The notes under the pieces were generated by a model. The model did no database searches. It was not told the DNA's origin and saw nothing but the letters and a program-made list of their open reading frames with translations. From contig NZ_JAFREL010000049.1 in assembly GCF_017377655.1 (NCBI RefSeq), positions 1-41,708 on the forward strand: a DNA stretch of 41,708 bases, given 5' to 3'. The DNA is from Candidatus Enterococcus ferrettii. Its GTDB lineage: Bacteria > Bacillota > Bacilli > Lactobacillales > Enterococcaceae. Positions 34,048 to 41,541 of this stretch are shown here, piece by piece (position 1 is the stretch's first letter; every line of letters starts with the position of its first letter). The position numbers and the translations under genes are program-made.

Positions 34048-34812
34048 ATGCAAATTTCACTTATTCAAGCGTTTTTAATTGGCGTTCTATATTATTTTAC
34101 TGTTGCAAATAGTCCTTGGTTAACAGGGTTGACCAGTGTTTCTGTCCGGCAGCCGATTGTGGCAGGGACGATCGTAGGTATTATCTTGGGGGACCCTTTA
34201 ACCGGATTAATTATCGGTGCGACAATCAATGGATTCTTTATTGGTTTTATCTCACCGGGAGGATCTGTTTCCAGCGAACCAGGTATTGCCGGGATAGTTG
34301 GGACCGCTTTAGCCATTATGTCCAGTTCTTCACCAGAAGTAGCAATTTCCCTAGCCGTTCCTTTTGGATTAGTTGGAACACTGATTTGGAATGTCAGACA
34401 AACCATCAACTCATTCTTTGTTCAGTGGATGGATCGTATGGTAGAAAAAGAAACCTATCATAAAATCATGTTCATTCATTTAGTTCCGTCTCAATTATCT
34501 ACTTTTGCGATTAGCGCGATTCCTGTGATGCTGATTTTAAAGCTGGGAGGTAGCTCCGTTTCTTCCCTATTAACGTTTCTAGAAGGAACACCGATGAGTA
34601 TTCTTAGCGCTATCGGCGGTGTTTTACCAGCTCTGGGGATTGCCTTAACCCTTAAAGTAATTATGAATCGAAAAGGAATTATTCCTTTATTCCTGTTGGG
34701 GTATTTCTTAGTTGTTTATGCAGAATTGCCAATGATGCTATTAGCAGTTTTTGCCACAATCATTGCTTATTTCTATGCAGATTTAAAATTTAAAGATGAA
34801 GCGGAGGTCTAA
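34048..34812 (+). CDS. PTS mannose-family EIIC component (unit 2)
   Basis: A 254-residue membrane subunit, the same length as unit 1 EIIC, with parallel segments (YYFTVANSPWLTGLTSVSVR, GTIVGIILGDPLTGLIIGAT, AIGGVLPALGIALTLK). The substrate-facing early region differs clearly from unit 1, which suggests a different sugar. Confidence 0.92.
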   Translation: MQISLIQAFLIGVLYYFTVANSPWLTGLTSVSVRQPIVAGTIVGIILGDPLTGLIIGATINGFFIGFISPGGSVSSEPGIAGIVGTALAIMSSSSPEVAISLAVPFGLVGTLIWNVRQTINSFFVQWMDRMVEKETYHKIMFIHLVPSQLSTFAISAIPVMLILKLGGSSVSSLLTFLEGTPMSILSAIGGVLPALGIALTLKVIMNRKGIIPLFLLGYFLVVYAELPMMLLAVFATIIAYFYADLKFKDEAEV

Positions 34813-34814
34813 AA

Positions 34815-35672
34815 ATGGACAATCAAATGAATGAGATGACTTTTGACGAATCCCGTAAATTAACGAAAAAAGATTTAAACAAAGCCTTTATTTACTGGAC
34901 CAGCTTAGCACAAACGACTTATTCGTGGGAGCGAATGCAGGGTCCGGCGATGGCAGGGACAATGATCCATGTCATGGAACGCTTGTATCCAGATGCCAAC
35001 AAATACAAGCAGGAAAGAAAAGAAATGATGGCTCGCCATATGGAGTTCTATAATACCGAGCCTTGGTTAACGGGGCCATTTATTTTAGCCGTTGTTCTCT
35101 CCATGGAAGAAGAAAAAGCAGCGGGTGTTCCTATTGAAAGCGAAGATATTTCAGGTATGAAAACTGGTTTGATGGGACCTATGGCCGGTGTTGGGGATAC
35201 ATTGCGACAAGCAACTTTAGTTCCAATTATCGGCTCTATTGCGATTGCGCTAGGGACTGGCGGGAGCTTCTTTGGACCCATCTTTTATATGGTGGCGACA
35301 CTAGGGATTAACTACGGTATTTCTTACTTTGGGTTTCGCAAACTATTTACGAAAGGAAAAGAAGGAATTAGCGAAATCTTCTCTGGCGGTTTATTAGAAA
35401 AGTATATGACGATGGCAACCAGTGTTGGAGCAGTGACAATCGGCGGCTTAGCTGCAAATACAGTGAAGCTTTCCTCCTCAGCGGTCATTAACTTAGGAGC
35501 CAATAAGATGGTTATCCAAGAATTATTCGATAAGATCATTTTAGGGATTTTACCATTGTCGATTATTTTTCTTACCTTGTATTTGTTAATGAAGAAGAAT
35601 CTTAGCTCTACCAAATTGCTATTGATTTTAGTCATGATTGCAGTCGTAGGAGTTTTGATTGGATTTATTTAG
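34815..35672 (+). CDS. PTS mannose-family EIID component (unit 2)
   Basis: A 285-residue membrane subunit with the family motifs SWERMQGPAMAGTM, HMEFYNTEPWLTG, MEEEKAAG and KTGLMGPMAGVGDTLRQAT, then hydrophobic helices. It starts two bases after EIIC. The N-terminus is about 12 residues longer than in unit 1. Confidence 0.93.
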   Translation: MDNQMNEMTFDESRKLTKKDLNKAFIYWTSLAQTTYSWERMQGPAMAGTMIHVMERLYPDANKYKQERKEMMARHMEFYNTEPWLTGPFILAVVLSMEEEKAAGVPIESEDISGMKTGLMGPMAGVGDTLRQATLVPIIGSIAIALGTGGSFFGPIFYMVATLGINYGISYFGFRKLFTKGKEGISEIFSGGLLEKYMTMATSVGAVTIGGLAANTVKLSSSAVINLGANKMVIQELFDKIILGILPLSIIFLTLYLLMKKNLSSTKLLLILVMIAVVGVLIGFI

Positions 35673-35690
35673 AACGGGGAGGAAGTATTG

Positions 35691-36887
35691 ATGAAGGCAA
35701 TTATTATAGGTGCAGGTAGAATAGGTAGAGGATTTGTTGCGTCGCTATTAAAACGCAATCAGGTAGAGCTGACATTTTTTGATGTGAATCCATCGGTGGT
35801 GGAGCAGCTAAATGAGTATAAAACGTACACCGTTCATGTTTTGGGAAACGCAGAAAAGGATACAATTATTGATCATTATCAGGCATATTTACTCTCTGAT
35901 AAAGAACGACTGGCAACAGAATTGGCAGAATCCGCCGTTGTTTTCACTGCAGTAGGCGGTAAAAATCTGGCAGGTGTGGGAGAAAAAATTTCAGAAGCTT
36001 ACCATGAGTTGTATCAGCAAAATCAGCTTCCCCAAAATGTATTCATCACCTGTGAAAATTGGCTCACACCGGCGGAGGAACTTCACGAAGCGATTCTAAA
36101 TGGTTTATCTGAAGCGGAGCAAAACAAATTTGAAGACGGAAATGATGTTAGCCAAGCTGTAATTCGCGCTTCAGGAACCTCAGCACCAGCGGGTTTTGAT
36201 CTGAAAAACCAGATGGATACCTGGGTGCAGGATTATTGGGAGATTCCCGTCGATCAAGCACGAATAACGGTTAATCAACTCCCTGACTGGCAATATTTCA
36301 AGTTTGATCCGCAGTTTGGCAAGATGCTGTATCAAAAAATTTATACAAATAATACCAGTGTGGCGTTGATCGCTTATCTAGGTTCGCTAAAAGGGTATAC
36401 AGTATTGAGTGACGCGGCGAACGATCCTGAAATAGTTGAACTACTTGATCAAGGATACGATGAGATAAATCGAGCGTTGATCGCTCAGTTGCAGGTATCT
36501 GAAGAGAGTCAGCTGGAATTTTCTCAGATTGCCAAAGAAAAATACCAAAGTCGAACAATTATTGATGCTGTGGATCGTATCGCTAGAGATCCAATTCGCA
36601 AGTTATCGCCGACCGATCGCTTAATCGGCCCTGCAAAGATGGCCTTAGACTCAGGGTTTGAGCCTAGGGCGCTTGCTAAAGCAATCGCAGCTGCGCTTTA
36701 TTATGATAACGAGGAAGATCCTGTGTCTGTAAAGCTGCAGGAGATGAGAAAAGAAAAGGGAGATATCAAAACGTTAGAGGAGCTGTCTGGACTAAAAGAG
36801 AATGATGCTTTATTAAAATTGGTACTTGCGGCGATTGATGAGTTGAAAGAAAAAGAATGGATAAAGCAGGTGAAGGAAGATGAATAA
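35691..36887 (+). CDS. Mannitol-1-phosphate 5-dehydrogenase-like protein A (signature His replaced)
   Basis: A 398-residue protein of the polyol-specific long-chain dehydrogenase family, most like MtlD. The NAD-binding AIIIGAGRIGRGFVASLL opens it; CENWLTPAEELHEAI and RKLSPTDRLIGPAKMALD are family segments. The catalytic signature K-x4-N-xx-H reads KIYTNNTSV: Lys216 and Asn221 are kept but the His is Val224. The ATG at 35691 is set by GGGGAGG; a TTG one codon earlier is in frame. It overlaps the next, paralogous gene by 8 bases. It probably oxidises the phosphorylated polyol imported by this PTS, with a substrate other than mannitol 1-phosphate; loss of activity is the alternative. Confidence 0.82.
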   Translation: MKAIIIGAGRIGRGFVASLLKRNQVELTFFDVNPSVVEQLNEYKTYTVHVLGNAEKDTIIDHYQAYLLSDKERLATELAESAVVFTAVGGKNLAGVGEKISEAYHELYQQNQLPQNVFITCENWLTPAEELHEAILNGLSEAEQNKFEDGNDVSQAVIRASGTSAPAGFDLKNQMDTWVQDYWEIPVDQARITVNQLPDWQYFKFDPQFGKMLYQKIYTNNTSVALIAYLGSLKGYTVLSDAANDPEIVELLDQGYDEINRALIAQLQVSEESQLEFSQIAKEKYQSRTIIDAVDRIARDPIRKLSPTDRLIGPAKMALDSGFEPRALAKAIAAALYYDNEEDPVSVKLQEMRKEKGDIKTLEELSGLKENDALLKLVLAAIDELKEKEWIKQVKEDE

Positions 36888-38013
36888 AGTAGTCATTTTT
36901 GGCGCAGGTCAGACAGGTAGAGGCTACACAGCAAGATACTTAGTTGAAAAAAATGTAGAAATTGTCTTCGTTGATCAGGATAAGGAACTGATCCAACGAA
37001 TCAATCAAGATGGCTTCTTTTCCATTCATTTTTACAATAAAGATCGCACTCCTTTTATTGTAAAAAAGATTACCGGCTATCATGTGGAGGATGATTTATC
37101 CGAAGTTTTGGAAACAGCAGATATGATTTTTACCGCTGTAGGAGAACAAAATTTAAAAAACGTTGCCACAACGATCCGTAAAAATTGGCAGTCGGATAGA
37201 AACCTGCCACAATTATTAACCTGTGAAAACGGCATTAACCCTGGAAAAGTTCTTCACGAAGCTTTAGTAGAAGTATTTGAACAGGATTTAAATTTTAACG
37301 TGTCACAAACGGCGGTATTTTGTTCAACAATCAATCTAGAACAAACACGGTTGGACATTTTGTCACAAAATATCACCCACTTCCCTTATGATACCGATCA
37401 TTTTGAGGGCACACTTGATTTTAATGGAGCAGAAAAGATCCATGATTTTGAAAACTATTTAAAACGTAAGATTTATACGTATAACTGTTTTGCTGGAATC
37501 ATAAGCTATTTAGGCTATCTCAAAGGCTACGAATTATTTGGTGACGCCGCAAATGATCCTGAAATTTTAACGATGATCGATCAGCTTCAGGAAAGCTTGA
37601 ATCCTAGCTTGGCAAAATATTTTAACATTCCCTTAGAGGAGCAAAAAGACTTTTCTGACAAAGCGATGACTAAGTTTAAGGATCGGGCAATTATCGATTT
37701 CTGTATTAAAAACGGTCGGGCAGCCAAACGTAAGCTTGGAAAAACCGAACGAATCTATGCACCCTATACGATCATTAGACAAAATGAGTTAGATACAGAG
37801 ATTTTACCTTTTAATGCAGCTGCGGCATTGGTTTATTGGGAAGAACTACAAGGGATCACCGAACCCGAAATGCCAAGTGACCACCGGAAATTACTGGCTG
37901 AACTGTTAGAAATCAACGAGGATGCACCTTATATAGAAAAGACCTTGTATTATTATCAAGAAATCAAAAAAAATCGAGAATCCATTCAATTGCTAAATTT
38001 ATTGAATAACTAA
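36880..38013 (+). CDS. Mannitol-1-phosphate 5-dehydrogenase-like protein B (signature His replaced)
   Basis: A 377-residue paralogue of the preceding gene, only distantly similar overall but with the same layout: VVIFGAGQTGRGYTARYLVE for NAD, CENGINPGKVLHEAL, and ISYLGYLKGYELFGDAANDP after the active site. The K-x4-N-xx-H signature reads KIYTYNCFA, so Lys197 and Asn202 remain and the His is Ala205. The translational overlap with protein A (8 bases) suggests equal production, perhaps a two-subunit enzyme or two oxidations in one route. No standard name applies. Confidence 0.78.
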   Translation: MNKVVIFGAGQTGRGYTARYLVEKNVEIVFVDQDKELIQRINQDGFFSIHFYNKDRTPFIVKKITGYHVEDDLSEVLETADMIFTAVGEQNLKNVATTIRKNWQSDRNLPQLLTCENGINPGKVLHEALVEVFEQDLNFNVSQTAVFCSTINLEQTRLDILSQNITHFPYDTDHFEGTLDFNGAEKIHDFENYLKRKIYTYNCFAGIISYLGYLKGYELFGDAANDPEILTMIDQLQESLNPSLAKYFNIPLEEQKDFSDKAMTKFKDRAIIDFCIKNGRAAKRKLGKTERIYAPYTIIRQNELDTEILPFNAAAALVYWEELQGITEPEMPSDHRKLLAELLEINEDAPYIEKTLYYYQEIKKNRESIQLLNLLNN

Positions 38014-38026
38014 GGGAGTGAGCAGC

Positions 38027-38464
38027 TTGATTGATATTGTAGTCGCTACACACGGACCACTAAGCAAAGCTTTTGAAGAAACAGTAACGCTCATTGTCGG
38101 AGAAACAACCCCCATCACTTATGTTGGCTTCTTTCATGGCGATGATGTAGAGCATTTAGAACAAGAAATTCAATCGAAAATCTTTACTTCTTTGGAACAA
38201 AAAAGACAAGTTCTGGTTTTTATCGACCTGCTGGGTGGCAGTCCATCAAATCGGAGTGCCTTAATTCTAAATAAACTAAACGAGAATATGCCCAATGTCG
38301 AGTTCGTCGCTGGTGTGAATCTCCCGATGTTAATAGAAGCGGTCGTTAACAGTCAGACAGTCGGAAATGTTCAAGAACTTAAAGAAAAAGCGATCACCGC
38401 AGGCAGTGAAGGTATTGCCGACTTAAAGCAACTATTTAATGTGAATGGAGGAGATCCGTCGTGA
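38027..38464 (+). CDS. PTS mannose-family EIIA component (unit 2)
   Basis: A 145-residue EIIA with phospho-His9 in IDIVVATHGPLSKAF and the family segments VLVFIDLLGGSPSN and VAGVNLPMLIEAV. I choose the TTG at 38027: AAGGGAG at 38012-38018 is 8 bases before it, while an in-frame GTG at 38018 overlaps that site; the TTG also gives the normal short N-terminus. It completes the EIIB-C-D set started at 33559, separated from it by the two dehydrogenases. Its stop overlaps the GTG of the epimerase (GTGA). Confidence 0.92.
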   Translation: MIDIVVATHGPLSKAFEETVTLIVGETTPITYVGFFHGDDVEHLEQEIQSKIFTSLEQKRQVLVFIDLLGGSPSNRSALILNKLNENMPNVEFVAGVNLPMLIEAVVNSQTVGNVQELKEKAITAGSEGIADLKQLFNVNGGDPS

Positions 38465-39117
38465 AATTGTTGCCTTCGTTAATGTGTCTCGATTTTTCTC
38501 AGGTTGATTCGGAAATTAAAAAATTAGATGAAGCAGGTGTCGATGGCTATCATATTGATGTAATCGACGGACATTTCGTCAAAAGCTTTGGATTAGGACA
38601 GCAGGATATCCAAGCAGTACAAAGAGTTTCCAAGAAACCACTGGATGTCCATTTGATGACGGAATCCCCTTATCAGTTCATCGATTATTTTGAATTGGTT
38701 TCGGGTGATATGATTCATATTCATCCAGAGGTAGATCCTGAACCCAGTAAAACCATTCAAAAAATAAAGGAAAAGGGACTTAAAGCAAGCATCGTTCTAA
38801 GTCCAAGTACTTCTATTTGCACCATTCAAGAGCTGTTACCAATGGTGGATGCCGTTCTTGTAATGACTGTTAATTTGGGCTTTGCTGGACAAAAATATCT
38901 TGATCTTGTCGATGCAAAAATTCAACAACTTGCTGATTTAAGAGAGGAAAAAGCCTATTCCTTTGAAATCTATACAGATGGGGCATTATCGCCAGATAAA
39001 ATAGAAAACCAGCTCAAAATGAGTGTGGATGGATTTGTCTTAGGAACCTCAGCTTTATTTAAAAAGGAGGAGACTTACGATAATCTGATTAAATCCTTGA
39101 GAAGTCTAGAAGCATAA
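38461..39117 (+). CDS. Ribulose/allulose-phosphate 3-epimerase family protein (AlsE-like)
   Basis: A 218-residue TIM-barrel epimerase inverting C3 of a ketose phosphate. Metal and catalytic residues are readable: His and Asp in GYHIDVIDGHFV, HLM in PLDVHLMTESP, and the second catalytic Asp in IYTDGALSP. LLPSLMCLDF at the start and VMTVNLGFAGQKYLD are closer to D-allulose-6-phosphate epimerase AlsE (MMCMD, MTVDPGFAGQ) than to pentose Rpe; the usual Pro of NPGFAGQ is Leu here. The GTG start has GGAGGAG 7 bases upstream. As last gene of unit 2 it should feed the dehydrogenase product into fructose 6-phosphate or xylulose 5-phosphate. Confidence 0.85.
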   Translation: MKLLPSLMCLDFSQVDSEIKKLDEAGVDGYHIDVIDGHFVKSFGLGQQDIQAVQRVSKKPLDVHLMTESPYQFIDYFELVSGDMIHIHPEVDPEPSKTIQKIKEKGLKASIVLSPSTSICTIQELLPMVDAVLVMTVNLGFAGQKYLDLVDAKIQQLADLREEKAYSFEIYTDGALSPDKIENQLKMSVDGFVLGTSALFKKEETYDNLIKSLRSLEA

Positions 39118-39275
39118 CAAGACAATTACAAAGATTGCTCTCAGCTTCTGATGACTTAAAACGAATACTGTTTCTTGTTGAAACAAGCTCATAAACTTAT
39201 GAAACACACGAATAACCATATGTGAAAGTAGATAGTACAGAACAATCCAATATGTGGAAATAATAGTATACATTG

Positions 39276-39316
39276 CGGCTCTAAGGAAATGATCAAGTTC
39301 CTTGAGTCGTTTTTTT
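39276..39316 (+). terminator. Terminator of PTS unit 2
   Basis: CGGCTCTAAGGAA pairs with TTCCTTGAGTCG with one bulged T, followed by seven T. Confidence 0.8.
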
Positions 39317-39622
39317 CGGTTGAAAGGTTTTCTAAGTTTAAAATGCTATAGAGAAAAATCGAAAAATAAAAATCCCGACTTGGAATTGGGTATGAAGTAA
39401 ATATTTTTCAAATTCATTGAGCAATAGTTTCCAGTAAAGATTTCTAAGGCACCCACCAATTCCATACTGCCAGCCACTTATTTTTGCAACAGTTTCCTTA
39501 TATCCTCTGAGAGTTTCGAAGCAGCTAGATCCTTCTAAAAAATATTCTGTTGTCAATGAACAAATTCTTCAATCCAGCTTCCATTTATGTAGCAGAAAAA
39601 TAGTAACCCTCTACTCAGATAA

Positions 39623-39645
39623 GAGGTGCCGCGCGCTGGCACCTC
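39623..39645. terminator. Hairpin downstream of the Hol-Tox-like gene
   Basis: GAGGTGCC pairs perfectly with GGCACCTC around a GC-rich 7-base loop. On the minus strand it follows the small toxin gene by 46 bases and is followed by CTTATCTG. Type I toxin loci of this kind often end at such a hairpin. Confidence 0.6.
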
Positions 39646-39691
39646 AGTAGCATCATTTAAGACGGCGACTGTGGAAGTAGAATAGTAGAAT

Positions 39692-39772
39692 CTATTTCTT
39701 GTTCTTTCGATCAATGGTAATGATCAAGGTCGCAAAGGCAATTGCCAGCGTCAACGCTTGAAACACAGTCAT
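39692..39772 (-). CDS. Hol-Tox-like small hydrophobic peptide (putative type I toxin)
   Basis: A 26-residue peptide: a hydrophobic helix (VFQALTLAIAFATLIITI) followed by a charged tail (DRKNKK). The MTVFQAL opening is characteristic of the 'putative holin-like toxin' family found in enterococci, lactobacilli and bacilli, which are membrane-active peptides of type I toxin-antitoxin loci. It is too short for usual gene callers. Its ATG overlaps the TGA of a 10-codon leader frame (ATGA), so translation is probably coupled; its own ribosome site (AAAGGA) is 11 bases away. The antisense RNA cannot be placed from sequence alone. Confidence 0.75.
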   Translation of the reverse strand: MTVFQALTLAIAFATLIITIDRKNKK

Positions 39773-39801
39773 GGCGGAGAATCCTTTCCTAGGGTAAGCA
39801 T
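39769..39801 (-). CDS. Leader ORF coupled to the Hol-Tox-like gene
   Basis: A 10-residue frame, MLTLGKDSPP, with an excellent ribosome site (AAAGGAGGG at 39810-39818) about 9 bases upstream and a stop that overlaps the toxin start. A second ATG, at 39809, lies directly against the ribosome site and gives a 6-residue frame, but the spacing is too short. The peptide itself probably has no function; ribosome passage would open the toxin start. Confidence 0.5.
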   Translation of the reverse strand: MLTLGKDSPP

Positions 39802-39901
39802 CCAAGCATCCCTCCTTTATAGGGTTCAGCCACCGCCAGAAACACTGCTCAATCAATCATCACCACCTTTGTGACAGGTAAGGGCAGGGTAGAAAGCCAG
39901 T

Positions 39902-40549
39902 TTAGCGTTTCTTCTTCGTCCCTTTTTTCTTCTTCTTGGCTTCATGAAAGGCTCGGACTCGGTCTACCTGAGCCTTCCGTGGATTGACTGCTTTGACAGG
40001 AGCTTCAGGTTCCTGTGATTCAGTCACTTCAAGCAGTTGTTTGGCTGAATCATTTGGAAGATTCTTAGGTTTGATGGCTTCAGGGACAGGTGCAGTTGGA
40101 ATAGCGGTTGGAGTTGTTCTCTTTACAACACTAGCTTTGTTATCTTCTACTATTTTAGCTGAAACTGGTAATGCTGGTTTTTGTTCAGCTGACGCCACGG
40201 CTTTCTCAGACTTCTTCTCTTCATTAACAAGTAGTTCTTTAGCTTCAGAGACTTTAGATGGTTCTTCGGTCACAAATTGCGGCGCAAATACATTATCGGG
40301 ATCTGCTACATAAGCTTGTGGGGCTGGTTTTGATAAATCAAAGAGTGGTGTTTCAATCGTTTCTACGAATTTAGCAGAAACCACCTTTTGGAATTGCTTC
40401 ACATTGTCTTTCTCAAATAGTTTCAGTGTAGTTAAAGTCTCTAATGACGTGCGAATTTCTTCCGGTGTTAGATTTGGATTAGGTTCATTGTAAGACCAAC
40501 GGTGTCTTTTTCCCATTTCGTCTTCAAATGAAGCATTTAGTTTTAACAT
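39902..40549 (-). CDS. DUF2922-domain protein with long Pro/Ala/Lys-rich tail
   Basis: A 215-residue protein. Residues 1-70 form a DUF2922 domain (LKLNASFEDEMGKRHRWSYN, then NLTPEEIRTSLETLTTLKLF). After it comes a long low-complexity part (about 75-200) rich in Pro, Ala, Glu, Lys and Val, ending in a strongly basic KKKKKGTKKKR. Ordinary DUF2922 proteins are about 70 residues, as is the second copy at 41084. The basic tail could bind nucleic acid or membrane; no signal peptide is present. Function unknown. GAGGAG precedes the start. It is the last gene of a minus-strand row 41541 to 39902. Confidence 0.75.
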   Translation of the reverse strand: MLKLNASFEDEMGKRHRWSYNEPNPNLTPEEIRTSLETLTTLKLFEKDNVKQFQKVVSAKFVETIETPLFDLSKPAPQAYVADPDNVFAPQFVTEEPSKVSEAKELLVNEEKKSEKAVASAEQKPALPVSAKIVEDNKASVVKRTTPTAIPTAPVPEAIKPKNLPNDSAKQLLEVTESQEPEAPVKAVNPRKAQVDRVRAFHEAKKKKKGTKKKR

Positions 40550-40588
40550 ATAGATATCTCCTCTTTTTTGGTTTTAGTTGATTTGTAT

Positions 40589-40972
40589 TCAGGAACTTTC
40601 TGCTGCAGACAGATCAGCTCCAAGGGTAGTGGCTTCAGTGACTTCAAATAATTCAGTGGTGACAGGCTCAGCTGGGAAACATCGCGCAGTCAGCTTTTGC
40701 CACTCATCTTTAGTAAAATAGTCCGCAAAGAAAAAGAAGTAACGGCGAAGGGCACGGTTAACGGTTGCTTTGGCAAATAAATGCCGTACCAGTCCCTTCA
40801 TAAATAAGTGAAAGCTTGTGTCGCCTAGCTGGTAACGAACTTTTGTAGCTAGTAAAACTTGGATAGTGACAGTACTGTCCTGTGTTTCTTGATAGAAGTT
40901 CAGAATTTCTTCTTCTAATTTTTCTTGTTTTGAATGAAACAGCTGATGAGTGGTAAAAGGCTGTTCTGACAT
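40589..40972 (-). CDS. Hypothetical protein between two DUF2922 genes
   Basis: A 127-residue protein I do not recognise. It has a helical N-terminal half (QEKLEEEILNFYQETQ), a basic aromatic middle (RALRRYFFFFADYFTKDEWQ) and an acidic, small-residue tail. No membrane helix or signal peptide. A perfect TAAAGGAGG precedes the ATG. It lies between the two DUF2922 genes, so it likely shares their role. Confidence 0.65.
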   Translation of the reverse strand: MSEQPFTTHQLFHSKQEKLEEEILNFYQETQDSTVTIQVLLATKVRYQLGDTSFHLFMKGLVRHLFAKATVNRALRRYFFFFADYFTKDEWQKLTARCFPAEPVTTELFEVTEATTLGADLSAAESS

Positions 40973-40993
40973 TGATTATTTCCTCCTTTAGCA

Positions 40994-41015
40994 CCCGCAG
41001 GACTCAGACTGCGGG
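40994..41015. repeat. GC-rich hairpin inside the DUF2922 row
   Basis: CCCGCAG pairs with CTGCGGG around an 8-base loop. On the minus strand it lies between a stop at 41084 and the ribosome site of the 127-residue gene, with no T tail in that direction. It may stabilise or partly attenuate the transcript. Confidence 0.45.
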
Positions 41016-41083
41016 GCTATTTTTAATGTTTTTAGTGATGGCTTCGAAAACATCTAAGCGAACGAAGCTTTTATAATAAGTGA

Positions 41084-41302
41084 CTAAAAAATCGTTGTTT
41101 CCTTGGTTGTGATAAATTCAGCACTTTGGATCGCCGCAAACTGACGAATGCCATGCTTTTGAAACAGATTTAGTTGAGTCATTCTCTCAAGTGTTTCCTT
41201 CATTTCGTCTGCTGTTTTACTTGTGTTGGGTGTTTCATAAGACCAAGTTTGCAGCTTTCCGTCTTCTGTTTGGAACATTGCGACCAATTTAGTTGTAGGC
41301 AT
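41084..41302 (-). CDS. DUF2922 family protein
   Basis: A 72-residue protein with the whole DUF2922 domain (KLVAMFQTEDGKLQTWSYET, then ADEMKETLERMTQLNLF and the closing FAAIQSAEFITT). Function unknown. AAGGAGG precedes the ATG. It follows a DUF1659 gene, the usual pairing in Firmicutes. Confidence 0.8.
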   Translation of the reverse strand: MPTTKLVAMFQTEDGKLQTWSYETPNTSKTADEMKETLERMTQLNLFQKHGIRQFAAIQSAEFITTKETTIF

Positions 41303-41337
41303 AATGACCTCCTTCTTTCCTTCTTTGTTACTATTTC

Positions 41338-41541
41338 TTATTTAGTAACTCGTGTTTGGTTTGTCACGATTACGCTGTCTAACGAACTATCCGGTGCCAG
41401 GTCAGCCATCACTTCCCCTAACGCTACGATGTCGGCTTCCGCTGGATTATTGATGATATTACTGAAATTAACTTTCTTTTGTTTGTCTTCGCCATTCTGT
41501 TCAATTTGAACCTGCAATTTTGTTCCTAATAGTTGGATCAT
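41338..41541 (-). CDS. DUF1659 family protein
   Basis: A 67-residue protein of the DUF1659 type: GTKLQVQIEQNGEDKQKKVN, FSNIINNPAEADIVALGEVM, and an end in SVIVTNQTRV. Function unknown; it is usually encoded beside DUF2922, as here. GGAGG lies 9 bases before the ATG. It is the first gene of the row. Confidence 0.8.
   Translation of the reverse strand: MIQLLGTKLQVQIEQNGEDKQKKVNFSNIINNPAEADIVALGEVMADLAPDSSLDSVIVTNQTRVTK

Larger units (their letters stand above)
39118..39691. other. Intergenic region after PTS unit 2
   Basis: About 570 bases. It holds the operon terminator at 39276-39316 and the hairpin at 39623-39645. An open frame on the minus strand (39338-39556) has no ribosome site and unconvincing composition. 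Nothing else was recognised; an antitoxin RNA for the neighbouring Hol-Tox-like gene could start here. Confidence 0.5.

Noticed and set aside
39338..39556. 72-residue minus-strand open frame after PTS unit 2
   Set aside because: No ribosome site, no recognisable motif and unusual composition; it probably reflects chance in a non-coding region.
39984..40313. 109-residue plus-strand open frame opposite the tailed DUF2922 gene
   Set aside because: It is the shadow of the low-complexity tail; Thr/Ser/Ala/Leu richness follows from the opposite strand.
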